From a virus, in IMG/VR virus record IMGVR_UViG_3300028196_000013, positions 1-60,887 of that record: 60,887 bases of DNA, one strand, 5' to 3'. A program made the position numbers and the translations under genes. Under the pieces are notes generated by a model, which searched no databases, was not told the DNA's origin, and saw only the letters and a list, made by a program, of their open reading frames with translations. Below are positions 26,153 through 33,782 of this stretch, piece after piece (within the stretch, counting starts at the first letter, position 1; the number at the start of each line of letters is the position of its first letter).

Positions 26153-26555
26153 CACAGCAACCGAAAGGTGCAACAATGCGACACACCATTCTGATGGTTG
26201 GTCAGCGTGCGACAGGGTGCGACAGCACCACAACATCACCCCGTAGGGGGTTCTTTCTCTCAAGCAGGTTCGAAAAGTGCCTACGCAAGCAAATCGCAAG
26301 CGGCGAGAAGAGAAAGAAACAAGAGGGCGTTTGCCCAACCGGACCGTGCTTCCGGAGAAAAAATAGTGCAAGCCCCCCTTGAGGTGTAGATAGGGAAAAT
26401 CTTAACATTTTCACCCCATGTGGGGTTTCTTCGTCTCAAGACTGATGTTCGGCGGCGGGAAGCGAAGACAACAAGAGGGCGATTGCCCATACCGGACCGT
26501 GCTTCCGGCAAAAAATAGTGCAAGCCTCCCTTGAGGTGTAGATAGGGAACTTTAC
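26153..26555 (+). ncRNA. Structured RNA with a duplicated module showing covariation
   Basis: Two related modules, 26239-26397 and 26414-26549, are separated by a CTTAAC linker. Each has CCCC/GGGG, a longer stem, GGGC/GCCC, CCGGA/TCCGG, then TAGTGCAAGCC and CTTGAGGTGTAGATAGGG. The longer stem is TTCTTTCTCT/AGAGAAAGAA (26251-26260 with 26309-26318) in the first copy. In the second it is TCTTCG/CGAAGA (26428-26433 with 26463-26468). The change of sequence with pairing retained is direct support for RNA structure. The second copy runs into the ribosome-binding region of the gene at 26556 and may act as its leader. Confidence 0.75.
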
Positions 26556-26813
26556 ATGACCATGAAATTACCCGTAGGAGTAGTGGATAATCAACTTGCT
26601 TGGCACATCGATTCGGTGTTTGCTAAGCGTTTTGATAGAATCCAATGCGCAGAACAGAATAGATTATGGAATATTTGCCAAAAACGAATGGAACAAAAAA
26701 GGTTGAACTCAACCTCAGTATCCTGTCCGAATGGCAAATGGCAAATTGAAATCGATTTCAAAACAGCGGGAGATATCGCATACCAGTGGTGTCTTCTTGC
26801 AGAAGGAAACTGA
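26556..26813 (+). CDS. Small protein, first gene after the RNA region
   Basis: 85 residues; ATG 26556 is preceded by AGGGA rather than the junction motif. Basic-aromatic protein with three Cys and several Trp; a helix at residues 15-50 (SVFAKRFDRIQCAEQNRLWN). It ends in Asn-TGA, which forms the first junction motif. Possibly an RNA-binding partner because of location, but that is only inference. Confidence 0.6.
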   Translation: MTMKLPVGVVDNQLAWHIDSVFAKRFDRIQCAEQNRLWNICQKRMEQKRLNSTSVSCPNGKWQIEIDFKTAGDIAYQWCLLAEGN

Positions 26814-26815
26814 AC

Positions 26816-27334
26816 ATGTCTAATTTTAGAGGACGCAGCAGACGAAAGAATGTAGATAAGAGGATAACACCATTTATCGCAAACAAGAACATCGCAATAC
26901 TTCGGTCAGAGGTTTTGGTCGAGGTTCGCATTGGAAAGTCGCATGAAAATTTCACTTTGCCCTGGAGCCGAGTGGTTGGTCAGACTGTTATAGGCAAACT
27001 GCCTTTAGAGAGACAACCAGAATATCTCCAGAAAATAGCCAAGAGTCTTGGTGAGCATTTACTCTGGAACGGGCCACAGACACCACCGTGTCTCAATCCC
27101 GATACAGTTGAAAATTTCATGAGTAACGATGAATTCCTCGAACGACAAGCCCTTCGAAAGATGGGGCCTAACAGTCGAAAAAACAGAGGAAACAAAGGAA
27201 AGAAAATGAAACAAGGAATTAGCAAGAACCAAAATCACACATTTGTGAACAAACATGGAGTGTTGATTCTGAACGGTAGTCAAGCAACTGCCGACAAGAA
27301 AGCGAAAGAACGAGCGCAAGGCGAGTTCTATTGA
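26816..27334 (+). CDS. Basic protein between the RNA regions
   Basis: 172 residues from the junction ATG. Very basic at both ends: N-terminal RGRSRRKNVDKR and C-terminal Lys-rich NRGNKGKKMKQG followed by SKNQNHTF. The centre (about 25-100) is alpha/beta. High charge and position between two structured RNA regions suggest an RNA-binding protein. It is followed by TTAACTGAAC and a normal GGGGA ribosome binding site for the next gene. Confidence 0.65.
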   Translation: MSNFRGRSRRKNVDKRITPFIANKNIAILRSEVLVEVRIGKSHENFTLPWSRVVGQTVIGKLPLERQPEYLQKIAKSLGEHLLWNGPQTPPCLNPDTVENFMSNDEFLERQALRKMGPNSRKNRGNKGKKMKQGISKNQNHTFVNKHGVLILNGSQATADKKAKERAQGEFY

Positions 27335-27357
27335 TTAACTGAACAGGGGAATTTATT

Positions 27358-29307
27358 ATGAACCGAAAAATGAGCGCTGAAGGCGCAATAAAAAGCAATG
27401 AAAAGGACGCACACCTATTTGTGCGAATATTGACCGTTATGGTGAATATGTTGACACTGATGAAGACGGAAACCATGGGAATGTTTTTCCGTCTTGACAT
27501 CAAGAATGACCCAGCCAACCGCGTTGGGTCTGAAACAACCAAGGGTGCGCTTGTTGAGATTCAATTCAACAGCAAACTGGTTGAAAAACTTGTGAAACTG
27601 ACATCAGCAATGGTGAACAAGTTTCATGCCGGCAGAAAAAGTCGGCGCAAAATGTCAACAGACACCGACGAACCAATATCTGCATCAGATGAAACTCCAA
27701 ACTGGGACGATGTTCCGTTTGTAGCTTTCATCGTGAGGCAAGTCTATAGGATCTTGGCAGCACCGAAGTACATTTGTTCCGTCGAAGGGAGCGAATACTT
27801 CAATGAATGCTATTACAAAGTCGGTTGTGAAGCCGGCAAGATAACGATCCAAATACAAGATTGGGCTCGAGGAGAACGAATTGCAACTGGCAGTTCAAAG
27901 ACAGGCTTTAAGAAGAGATGGACCAACAAACATTGGAACCATGGACATCAGCCATTCCTCAGAATCAATCATGCTACCTACAACGAGTTAATCCGAAGTG
28001 GGCAAAAAGCAAGAACAACAACGCCGCGTGGAAAAGTCCTTGAAACAGAGGAAGACGCGCAAAAATACAACCAAGGAAAGAAAGACCGGATGCTGTATAT
28101 GAATGCAGCTTTGGCCGTTCAAACCATCTTGAAGTTTACTCCTGAAAAGGGATTCGTCAAGGAAGGTCACGGCCACCCAGTAGGTTACTACATCGAATCA
28201 GGGAAAGCCCCGAACAGGCACACCCGAGTCGTTGGATACATCTACGCTAACGAAGACACCCGGTTCCGAGTCAAAGGACTCAAAGAAGACCAACTTGAAA
28301 CTGTTTACACATATCCTAACCACTTTGGCGGGGACCGTGAATCGAACGGTAGAGATGCAGCCTTCTTCCTGAGAGACTCCGTCCTTGGAGAGAAAAAGCG
28401 AAATGGTGGCCGAGGGGCCTCCAGTATCAAATTTGGAGACAAGTCAAGCAAGAAGAAGGAAGTCATTGCGCACTTCCAACAACCTGCGAAGGAACTCTTC
28501 AAGAAAGGCAAAGGCGGAGCATTCGTCCTAACGCAAAAAACCGTGGAATATGTATTCAATACAGACATCTGCGGTGGAAAGTATCGGACAATTGCAACGC
28601 AACTCAAACTCAGACAACGACGCGAATCAACAGTGACTCTTGGAGATGCACTTTTGGGGAGCGAAAGGGGCATGTTTTGGAAGATGCTCATGTCGATTGG
28701 CCCGTTCTCATCAACACCTACCCCAGAACACAAGGTTCGTGAAGGCTTCGGCCAACTGAACCCCAAGTTTGCGGATGGCGTGAGAACAGTCCCTCGTAGG
28801 AGTAAGGAGAATGACAAAGGTTGGACCGAGCGTGGTCTACTGAATTCAAAGGTTAGCTGGAAGGCAGGGGCAATTGGGCCTCGTGCCTGCGGCAACGCCT
28901 GTGAATGCTTCTTATGCCAAGGCAACGAAATTTCTGACGAATTGAACGGATTGTTTGACGAAGACTTACGCAGATTGACTGGTTTGGGCAACTACGACGC
29001 CCCTACCTTGATCCCAGTGATGTCTCGAGACGATGTCCCCGTGTTGAATTACGGGACTGCAGGCAATCCAGATGATGACGCCGAGCAAGCATTGATGCTG
29101 AATACCATGAACGCACATTTTGACACCGATACCTTCCCGATGTGGATTGAAGCGGACCAGTGGAATGCCAAGCAAGGCTTCACCATTGGTGCCCAACTCA
29201 TTTCACGACCAGCGACGCCTGCGGACACAGGCAGACCTGGACACCGGTTGGGATCGGACGAAATTGAATTTGTTGAACTTGTAGCATACCCAACTCACAT
29301 CGAGTAA
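27358..29307 (+). CDS. 649-residue unknown protein flanked by RNA arrays
   Basis: The largest rightward protein in the window. ATG 27358 has GGGGA seven bases upstream, unlike its junction-motif neighbours. The middle (about 100-420) is basic and rich in Lys, Arg, Gly and aromatic residues. A Cys cluster CGNACECFLC at about 520 looks like a zinc knuckle, and the C-terminal 100 residues form an acidic alpha/beta domain. No nuclease, helicase or polymerase motif is evident. Lying between the two RNA regions, it is the best candidate to bind or process those RNAs. A distant RAMP or capsid-like fold cannot be judged by eye. Confidence 0.75.
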   Translation: MNRKMSAEGAIKSNEKDAHLFVRILTVMVNMLTLMKTETMGMFFRLDIKNDPANRVGSETTKGALVEIQFNSKLVEKLVKLTSAMVNKFHAGRKSRRKMSTDTDEPISASDETPNWDDVPFVAFIVRQVYRILAAPKYICSVEGSEYFNECYYKVGCEAGKITIQIQDWARGERIATGSSKTGFKKRWTNKHWNHGHQPFLRINHATYNELIRSGQKARTTTPRGKVLETEEDAQKYNQGKKDRMLYMNAALAVQTILKFTPEKGFVKEGHGHPVGYYIESGKAPNRHTRVVGYIYANEDTRFRVKGLKEDQLETVYTYPNHFGGDRESNGRDAAFFLRDSVLGEKKRNGGRGASSIKFGDKSSKKKEVIAHFQQPAKELFKKGKGGAFVLTQKTVEYVFNTDICGGKYRTIATQLKLRQRRESTVTLGDALLGSERGMFWKMLMSIGPFSSTPTPEHKVREGFGQLNPKFADGVRTVPRRSKENDKGWTERGLLNSKVSWKAGAIGPRACGNACECFLCQGNEISDELNGLFDEDLRRLTGLGNYDAPTLIPVMSRDDVPVLNYGTAGNPDDDAEQALMLNTMNAHFDTDTFPMWIEADQWNAKQGFTIGAQLISRPATPADTGRPGHRLGSDEIEFVELVAYPTHIE

Positions 29308-29337
29308 GGTTTGAACGACTGCAGATTTTGGATGAAG

Positions 29338-29415
29338 ACCGCCGCCCTTACAGGCGGTGTAGCCGCCTGTTGCGGGATGCCGAGTGTATGAAAAATGACA
29401 CCGCCCGCAACAGGC
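29338..29415 (+). other. Nested strong hairpins after the 649-residue gene
   Basis: ACCGCC/GGCGGT (29338-29357) is followed by a perfect 12-bp stem, GCCTGTTGCGGG (29365-29376) with CCCGCAACAGGC (29404-29415), which encloses GTGT/ACAC. No T-run follows. It could end the upstream transcript or begin the next RNA unit. Confidence 0.7.
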
Positions 29416-29440
29416 ACCACTTTCATTACGAAGAAAACAA

Positions 29441-29498
29441 CGAAGAAAACGAGAGAATTACAAAACGAACGAAGAAAACGAGAGAATTACAAAACGAA
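29441..29498 (+). repeat. Perfect 29-nt tandem duplication
   Basis: A purine-rich unit starting CGAAGAAAACGAGAG occurs twice in direct succession (29441-29469 and 29470-29498), with a partial third copy just before. It is AG-rich, apparently unstructured and non-coding, probably a linker between the hairpins and the next RNA. Confidence 0.85.
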
Positions 29499-29539
29499 TA
29501 AACGAATGGAGTAGAACATCTACTCAACTTAACAAACAA

Positions 29540-29890
29540 ATTCAATGGCTGACATAGCCAGTGGAGTGTAGAATCTTACCGAAAACCTGCCAACCGACGA
29601 CCCGCACTGCGGGCTTAGATTGGATAACAGGCGAATAAGTCGGAGGAAAGATTGTGATGGCAATCACGAACTGGGTTCGCATAAGGGTGAAGAACCACCT
29701 GTGGAAATGAAGGCGAGAGCCGAATTGGAAACCATGCACCGCACTCTTGGCTGTCGGCTACTGGCCTCACAGGTCAGTCAAGCGTAAGTGAACGCTGAAT
29801 ATCGAATGAGTTAGGTCGCCTTAGCAGGGCACATGGCCGTTTAGATACCTTGAATCGGATGATCCTTCACAGGATTCCCGGATAGAGGAT
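29540..29890 (+). ncRNA. Structured RNA candidate C (about 320-350 nt)
   Basis: It follows an ACTTAAC linker (from 29527) and precedes a double ACTGAAC linker (29892-29906). A closing stem is suggested by ATTCAA (29540-29545) with TTGAAT (29850-29855). Internal hairpins include GGCT/AGCC near 29547 and ATCCT/AGGAT near 29860. No credible gene is present. GGAGGAAAG near 29642 recalls RNase P RNA but its partner regions were not found. Confidence 0.5.
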
Positions 29891-29906
29891 AACTGAACAA
29901 CTGAAC

Positions 29907-29955
29907 GGAAGAGGGCGACGAAAAGTTTTCGCGGCTGTTGCAATCACCCTCTTCC
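29907..29955 (+). ncRNA. Small RNA unit type 1, copy 1
   Basis: 49 nt closed by a perfect 9-bp stem, GGAAGAGGG with CCCTCTTCC. Inside is a short CGAA/TTCG hairpin and the single-stranded segment CTGTTGCAATCA. It is flanked on the left by ACTGAAC and on the right by ACTTAACAACTGAAC. Confidence 0.75.
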
Positions 29956-29970
29956 ACTTAACAACTGAAC

Positions 29971-30046
29971 GGAGAATGCCGAATATGCAGTGGGACCAAT
30001 CTGGCTTCATGGGCGGAGGGAGGTAGACCTGATTGCGGCATTCTCC
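29971..30046 (+). ncRNA. Small RNA unit type 2, copy 1
   Basis: 76 nt closed by an 11-bp stem, GGAGAATGCCG with CGGCATTCTCC. The interior begins AATATGCAGTGGGACC and ends GGAGGGAGGTAGACCTGATTG. Its middle segment (CAATCTGGCTTCATGGGC) differs from copies 2 and 3, while CAATC can pair with GATTG. The length is similar to a tRNA but there is no T-arm or CCA. Confidence 0.8.
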
Positions 30047-30061
30047 ACTTAACAACTGAAC

Positions 30062-30136
30062 GGAGAATGCCGAATATGCAGTGGGACCGCAATTTCCCGG
30101 CATCGGAGGGAGGTAGACCTGATTGCGGCATTCTCC
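30062..30136 (+). ncRNA. Small RNA unit type 2, copy 2
   Basis: 75 nt with the same 11-bp closing stem as copy 1. The variable middle is GCAATTTCCCGGCATC, where CCGCAAT can pair with ATTGCGG near the 3' end. The 3' constant block GGAGGGAGGTAGACC is retained. Confidence 0.8.
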
Positions 30137-30151
30137 ACTTAACAACTGAAC

Positions 30152-30200
30152 GGAAGAGGGCGACGAAAAGTTTTCTCGACTGTTGCAATCACCCTCTTCC
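30152..30200 (+). ncRNA. Small RNA unit type 1, copy 2
   Basis: 49 nt, identical to copy 1 except for a few bases in the apical hairpin, where TCGCGGC becomes TCTCGAC. The 9-bp closing stem and the CTGTTGCAATCA segment are unchanged. Confidence 0.75.
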
Positions 30201-30215
30201 ACTTAACAACTGAAC

Positions 30216-30290
30216 GGAGAATGCCGAATATGCAGTGGGACCGCAATTTCCCGGCATCGGAGGGAGGTAGACCTGATTGCGGCATTCTCC
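30216..30290 (+). ncRNA. Small RNA unit type 2, copy 3
   Basis: 75 nt, apparently identical to copy 2, suggesting a recent duplication of the type 2/type 1 pair with its linkers. Confidence 0.8.
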
Positions 30291-30311
30291 ACTTAACAAC
30301 TGAACAGCTAT

Positions 30312-30388
30312 GGGCGCATAGTGTAGCATGGATATCACTCCGGCCTTCTAAGCCGGAAACCCGGGTTCGAATCCTGGTGCGCCCGCCA
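30312..30388 (+). tRNA. tRNA-Arg(TCT) with encoded CCA
   Basis: Acceptor stem GGGCGCA/TGCGCCC, anticodon stem CCGGC/GCCGG with loop CTTCTAA (anticodon TCT, reads AGA), T-arm CCGGG-TTCGAAT-CCTGG, discriminator G and an encoded CCA at 30386-30388. The D-arm is somewhat irregular. It sits inside the small RNA array and is preceded by the ACTTAACAACTGAAC linker and followed by CTTAAC. AGA is used often in the viral genes, so it may supplement the host pool. Confidence 0.95.
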
Positions 30389-30394
30389 CTTAAC

Positions 30395-30452
30395 GGAGAA
30401 TTCCGAATATGCCTTGCATGCGGAGGGAGGTAGACCTGATTGCGGATTCTCC
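30395..30452 (+). ncRNA. Small RNA unit type 2, short copy
   Basis: 58 nt closed by GGAGAATTCCG with CGGATTCTCC (one bulge). It keeps the AATATGC start and the GGAGGGAGGTAGACCTGATTG block but lacks most of the variable middle, which is replaced by CTTGCATG. It follows the tRNA after a CTTAAC linker. Confidence 0.75.
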
Positions 30453-30477
30453 ACCTGTGAACACAGGAAACAACTTA

Positions 30478-30514
30478 GAACCAGTCTCGAGTGTCGAGAC
30501 TGGTTCTTTTTTTT
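30478..30514 (+). terminator. Intrinsic-type terminator hairpin
   Basis: A perfect 13-bp stem, GAACCAGTCTCGA with TCGAGACTGGTTC around a GTG loop, is followed by eight Ts. It closes the RNA array immediately before the long gene array and looks like a real transcription end, although archaeal termination mainly needs the T-run. Confidence 0.8.
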
Positions 30515-30542
30515 GGCCTCTGTGAAAGGAGGGTAACTGAAC
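30515..30542 (+). promoter_or_regulatory. GGCCTC leader element before the first gene array
   Basis: GGCCTC-TGTGAAAG-GAGGGTAA lies directly after the terminator and before ACTGAACATG. CCTC and GAGG can form a hairpin with a GTGAAA-type loop. The same element recurs at 45396-45417 after a second hairpin, so it is probably a leader or boundary signal of each gene array. Confidence 0.6.
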
Positions 30543-30959
30543 ATGGATTGGATTGAATTACGAGACAATGTCAAACTTATTGACGAAGAAACGGAAACAC
30601 CATGGTTTGAATCGCCATTATTTGTATCATATGAAGAATGGGAGACTAAATGCCCATATGTATTGCTTTACTACGATGGCGAATTGAAGGGGAAAATAGA
30701 AGTTTACACCGATGTAAGCCATGAAACCCGTATGGAAACAAAAACCGCTGAATACATCATTTTGAATAACACGATGTATTACTTGAGCGATTTAGAAGAA
30801 GAAATTGATTGTGAGTGTATCACAACAGACATGGGTGGAAAATGCACCCATTGTTTGAGGGGACCAAGGGATGAGACATACATCACGATGGATGAGACAT
30901 ACATCACGATTGAGAATAAGTCGCCACCTAAACGCCGATTCGGGCGACAGAATATCTGA
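30543..30959 (+). CDS. Unknown protein with a Cys cluster and internal duplication
   Basis: 138 residues, first gene of the array. The first 85 residues are beta-rich and aromatic. A C-x-C ... C-x2-C cluster at 90-104 suggests zinc binding. Residues DETYIT occur twice because of an exact 21-base tandem duplication (30870-30910). The C-terminus is basic. Confidence 0.65.
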   Translation: MDWIELRDNVKLIDEETETPWFESPLFVSYEEWETKCPYVLLYYDGELKGKIEVYTDVSHETRMETKTAEYIILNNTMYYLSDLEEEIDCECITTDMGGKCTHCLRGPRDETYITMDETYITIENKSPPKRRFGRQNI

Positions 30960-30961
30960 AC

Positions 30962-31336
30962 ATGACTGACAGAATACTATGGATGAATCCCTATGATGGG
31001 AAAGAATACGAAGTAGGCGAGACAATCCCGGTTTACCGAACGGGCGATGGAGGCCTCGTACACAATTCAACTGTTGTGAGACTTGAAGACCCAGGTTTCC
31101 CCGGTGTGGTGGAGATGAAGGATGGCGGGAGATACGAATACAATCATGGAATGGGTGTTGCCCAAGTTAAGAAGTGGTTGATCCCGGCGCTTGAGCCTGA
31201 TATGGATTGGTTCTACCTTGGTCCATCCGAGCAAGGATGGAGAATGTATTACGCAAGAAAAGAACTCAATAAGAGCAAAGCAATAGAAATGGCATCATTT
31301 AACGCCCTCGTGGGAGAAGATGATGAAGATAACTGA
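30962..31336 (+). CDS. Unknown beta-rich protein
   Basis: 124 residues with no Cys. Short strands and Gly turns in the first 60 residues (VGETIPVYRTGDGG) resemble small barrel domains. The remainder is a helix followed by an acidic tail, EDDEDN. No family recognised. Confidence 0.6.
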   Translation: MTDRILWMNPYDGKEYEVGETIPVYRTGDGGLVHNSTVVRLEDPGFPGVVEMKDGGRYEYNHGMGVAQVKKWLIPALEPDMDWFYLGPSEQGWRMYYARKELNKSKAIEMASFNALVGEDDEDN

Positions 31337-31338
31337 AC

Positions 31339-31569
31339 ATGAAACATCTGAAAGACGCAAGATGGAGGGTATTGAAGGACTGGATAGATAATCCGGTCAT
31401 CTATACCCACAAAGAAATGAAGAAAATCGTAAAGCCAGCCTTGGTCACAAAAGAAAGTGATGTTAAGGCTAAGAAAAGACGATGGAACATAATTATGAAT
31501 CTCGAAATAGGACAAACATGGACCTACATCAACATGTCCGGAAAAACCACCTATACGAGAATTGACTGA
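31339..31569 (+). CDS. Small basic protein
   Basis: 76 residues. The first 50 are helical and basic, with THKEMKKIVKPALVTKE resembling a DNA-binding helical segment. A short beta end contains TWTYINMSGKTTYTR. Unknown. Confidence 0.55.
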   Translation: MKHLKDARWRVLKDWIDNPVIYTHKEMKKIVKPALVTKESDVKAKKRRWNIIMNLEIGQTWTYINMSGKTTYTRID

Positions 31570-31571
31570 AC

Positions 31572-31832
31572 ATGGGACTTACAAATAGAAAACCGATAAA
31601 GGGCGTGAAGAAGGGTGACTCCATCACGACAAAGAAATTGAAAGAGCATAATCTGTTAAGGGATTCTCCCTTGACAAAGACCGTAAGAAGTTGGAAGGTA
31701 GAATCCGTGAAAATCTCGGATGTCAGCCTTACTAAGAAGAAGAAGATAATCGCCAAACAGAAAACGGTGATTGTTTTGACAAACGGTAAAGGCGAGAAAT
31801 TGAAGAGGACACGAACCTTTTGGATCAACTGA
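31572..31832 (+). CDS. Small Lys-rich protein
   Basis: 86 residues, about a quarter of them Lys, with alternating Val/Ile strands (KTVIVLTNGKGEKLKRTRTFWIN). It is probably a small nucleic-acid-binding beta protein, judged only by composition. Confidence 0.55.
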   Translation: MGLTNRKPIKGVKKGDSITTKKLKEHNLLRDSPLTKTVRSWKVESVKISDVSLTKKKKIIAKQKTVIVLTNGKGEKLKRTRTFWIN

Positions 31833-31834
31833 AC

Positions 31835-32788
31835 ATGAGAGCAAAAAGAAAAGTGACAAAGAAAAGAACACTGAAACCTTCTGACTTTCTGAAGCTGTGG
31901 ATAAATTATTGTGAGGAATTTCTATCGAGTTACTTAGGATATCCGATAGAAGACGAAATCACCGCAGAGACTCGAGATGAGTCATTCGGCATTTGGTTGC
32001 TGTCTACTCCTCACTTTAGCAAAGTCCCCACAAATAGCGAGTTGGAGACACTTGAAAAGGAGGAGCAAGAAGAACGACTACGAGCGATGGCGTTGGTGGT
32101 TGTGGCCGAATACTTCGGAACGGATATACTGGATTCAATCCCGTGTGTAGATGGTGAGAGTTTTGGCGACAAAGAGGCTTACGACAAGTTCTTTGAGAAT
32201 GAGGAGTGGGCTGAAGCAGCCATATTCTCAGAATTGATGCACGATGAAAGCGACCACCAGGTTCGTAGTTATCCGCATGACTCGAAGATTGACTTGGCAG
32301 ATGCGATTACAGAGAATGCAATTGCGCAGAACGCAGTCGACCTTTTGGCAAAGAAGGTAGAAGAGAAACAAACAGAAGAAGAAGCCATTCCTGACGAAGA
32401 GTTGGTTATTGGCCTCGCAGAAGAAACGGGCATTGAATATCCGGAGATACCTGCGGATGTCGATTCGTCTGTTGATGAATTTATGAGCGAAATCGAAGAA
32501 CATGTGCATGATGAAAATTGCATGCATTCGCATGAAGCGAAGGTTCCTGTAATTGCTCATACGCATGACGCTGTTCCTTGGGCGACCTTGGCGGCGATTG
32601 AAAAACACAAGAACGCTATTGCAAATAACGAGAATTCTGTCTTGGCCCTGGCTAACGGGGTTGAGGAACTTGTTGATAATGGAGGCGTTCAGACCAAGAG
32701 GGGATTGCTCGATGCGATCCTCATCTTGATAGAAGCAAAACCAGCAGAAGCCCTAAGAATTGTGGCGAGTTGGGAAAAATTGAACTGA
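31835..32788 (+). CDS. Acidic helical protein with His-rich segment
   Basis: 317 residues from the junction ATG; an earlier in-frame ATG is inside the previous gene. Basic N-terminal 15 residues, then strongly acidic helices. Near residues 228-250 a metal-binding-like run HVHDENCMHSHEAK is followed by AHTHD. The C-terminal 70 residues form a helical bundle (NNENSVLALANGVEELV). Unknown, possibly a metal-dependent scaffold. Confidence 0.6.
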   Translation: MRAKRKVTKKRTLKPSDFLKLWINYCEEFLSSYLGYPIEDEITAETRDESFGIWLLSTPHFSKVPTNSELETLEKEEQEERLRAMALVVVAEYFGTDILDSIPCVDGESFGDKEAYDKFFENEEWAEAAIFSELMHDESDHQVRSYPHDSKIDLADAITENAIAQNAVDLLAKKVEEKQTEEEAIPDEELVIGLAEETGIEYPEIPADVDSSVDEFMSEIEEHVHDENCMHSHEAKVPVIAHTHDAVPWATLAAIEKHKNAIANNENSVLALANGVEELVDNGGVQTKRGLLDAILILIEAKPAEALRIVASWEKLN

Positions 32789-32790
32789 AC

Positions 32791-33024
32791 ATGGATAACA
32801 GAACAAAATTGAACCGAGATGGCGTATTGAAACTCAAGACTATCAATGCCCGAAAGGCTGGAAATGCGATTACAAAATTGATGATAAGGAATGCAACCAA
32901 AGCAGATAGAGAGGCGGTCTTATTGCGCCACGATGCAATTGGTAAAGCTCTTGATAATCTAATCAAAGAATTGAATACGACCGAAGTTCTCAAGTTAGAA
33001 CTGACACAAAAATACGAAAACTGA
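32791..33024 (+). CDS. Small helical protein
   Basis: 77 residues, basic first half (KLKTINARKAGNAITKLMIRNATK) and amphipathic second half. No Cys. It looks like a two- or three-helix bundle. Unknown. Confidence 0.55.
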   Translation: MDNRTKLNRDGVLKLKTINARKAGNAITKLMIRNATKADREAVLLRHDAIGKALDNLIKELNTTEVLKLELTQKYEN

Positions 33025-33026
33025 AC

Positions 33027-33470
33027 ATGGCATTTAATCAACCGATTGACGGAAAAAATTGCGTGAAATACAAAATCGCAAAGACAAATCGACAAAGTTG
33101 TTTGCTGTGTGGCCATCCCATGTTTGAAGGAAGCATCGGAGTGTCTATGACAAACTCACATACTGAGGCTGTCAAATCAAAGAAAGCCAAATCAACAAAC
33201 CTGTGGTTACACGCAGAGTGCATGGCTCGACTCAGTAAAGAATTGAGGCGTGAAGACTTTGAAACAAACCAGCGAATAAACTTGAAAAAATGCACTTCGA
33301 AGAAACAATCGTGTATTTGGTGTGAAAAGAAAATTACACAAAGCATACAGATTGAGTTCAACAACAAAAATGACGCGATTACTTCAAAAAAATCGTTATG
33401 GATTCACAGAAAGTGCGCAAAAGAGATGGGAAGATCCCTCCACTGGAGGAATCGAAACCTGCCAAACTGA
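33027..33470 (+). CDS. Protein with two tandem zinc-finger modules
   Basis: 147 residues made of two similar halves. Each has C-x2-C (CLLC at about 22; CIWC near 98) followed about 40 residues later by LW.H-x2-C (WLHAEC; WIHRKC). This C2HC spacing recalls PARP-type or treble-clef nucleic-acid-binding fingers. Rich in Lys and Ser. Likely DNA or RNA binding. Confidence 0.7.
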   Translation: MAFNQPIDGKNCVKYKIAKTNRQSCLLCGHPMFEGSIGVSMTNSHTEAVKSKKAKSTNLWLHAECMARLSKELRREDFETNQRINLKKCTSKKQSCIWCEKKITQSIQIEFNNKNDAITSKKSLWIHRKCAKEMGRSLHWRNRNLPN

Positions 33471-33472
33471 AC

Positions 33473-33775
33473 ATGAGCATTAGAAAAATGGAAGAAGGTG
33501 AGAAAACAGTAACACTCCTGAAGCGCGAACATTTGATGAGTTTAGGCGTTCACGAAAGAACATGCAATCGTTTGATTGTGTCTTCAATAGGAATCGCAAG
33601 AGCGATTAGGGTGATTGAGGGTGCGTTCCCAATCCGTAGTGACTTTGAGGCGCTTCTCCTCAATATTTTGAAAGAAGCTTTGCATAAATCGGAAATGAGC
33701 CACATGGATGTGGATGTAAATGAAATTGAGGACCAGCAAGCTATCTACAAATCAGCGTGTAAGGCGCTTGAATGA
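33473..33775 (+). CDS. Small unknown helical protein
   Basis: 100 residues from the junction ATG. The middle SIGIARAIRVIEGAFPIRSDFEALLLNILKEAL section is helical and could be a helix-turn-helix or dimer domain. Its own TGA precedes the next junction motif by seven bases, so the motif is kept without serving as its stop. Confidence 0.6.
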   Translation: MSIRKMEEGEKTVTLLKREHLMSLGVHERTCNRLIVSSIGIARAIRVIEGAFPIRSDFEALLLNILKEALHKSEMSHMDVDVNEIEDQQAIYKSACKALE

Positions 33776-33782
33776 ACTGAAC

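Noticed and set aside
25668-26523. Protein genes on the minus strand or in other frames of the RNA region
   Set aside because: The frames lack start signals, conflict with abundant perfect stems and repeats, and have compositions typical of chance reading of hairpin sequence.
25111-26555. Self-splicing group I or II intron
   Set aside because: No conserved core (P7/P4 elements or domain V) was seen, and the ends are linker repeats rather than exon joints.
29540-29890. RNase P RNA
   Set aside because: GGAGGAAAG near 29642 resembles the first conserved region, but no ACAGAA-type partner or other conserved P RNA blocks were found downstream.
29867-30433. Repetitive ORFs over the small RNA array
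   Set aside because: They merely translate the repeated RNA units and the tRNA, and repeat the same peptide out of necessity.
29892-30452. CRISPR array
   Set aside because: The constant element is only 15 nt, the intervening units are themselves repeated and self-complementary, and no cas genes or leader are present. A tRNA occupies one position.
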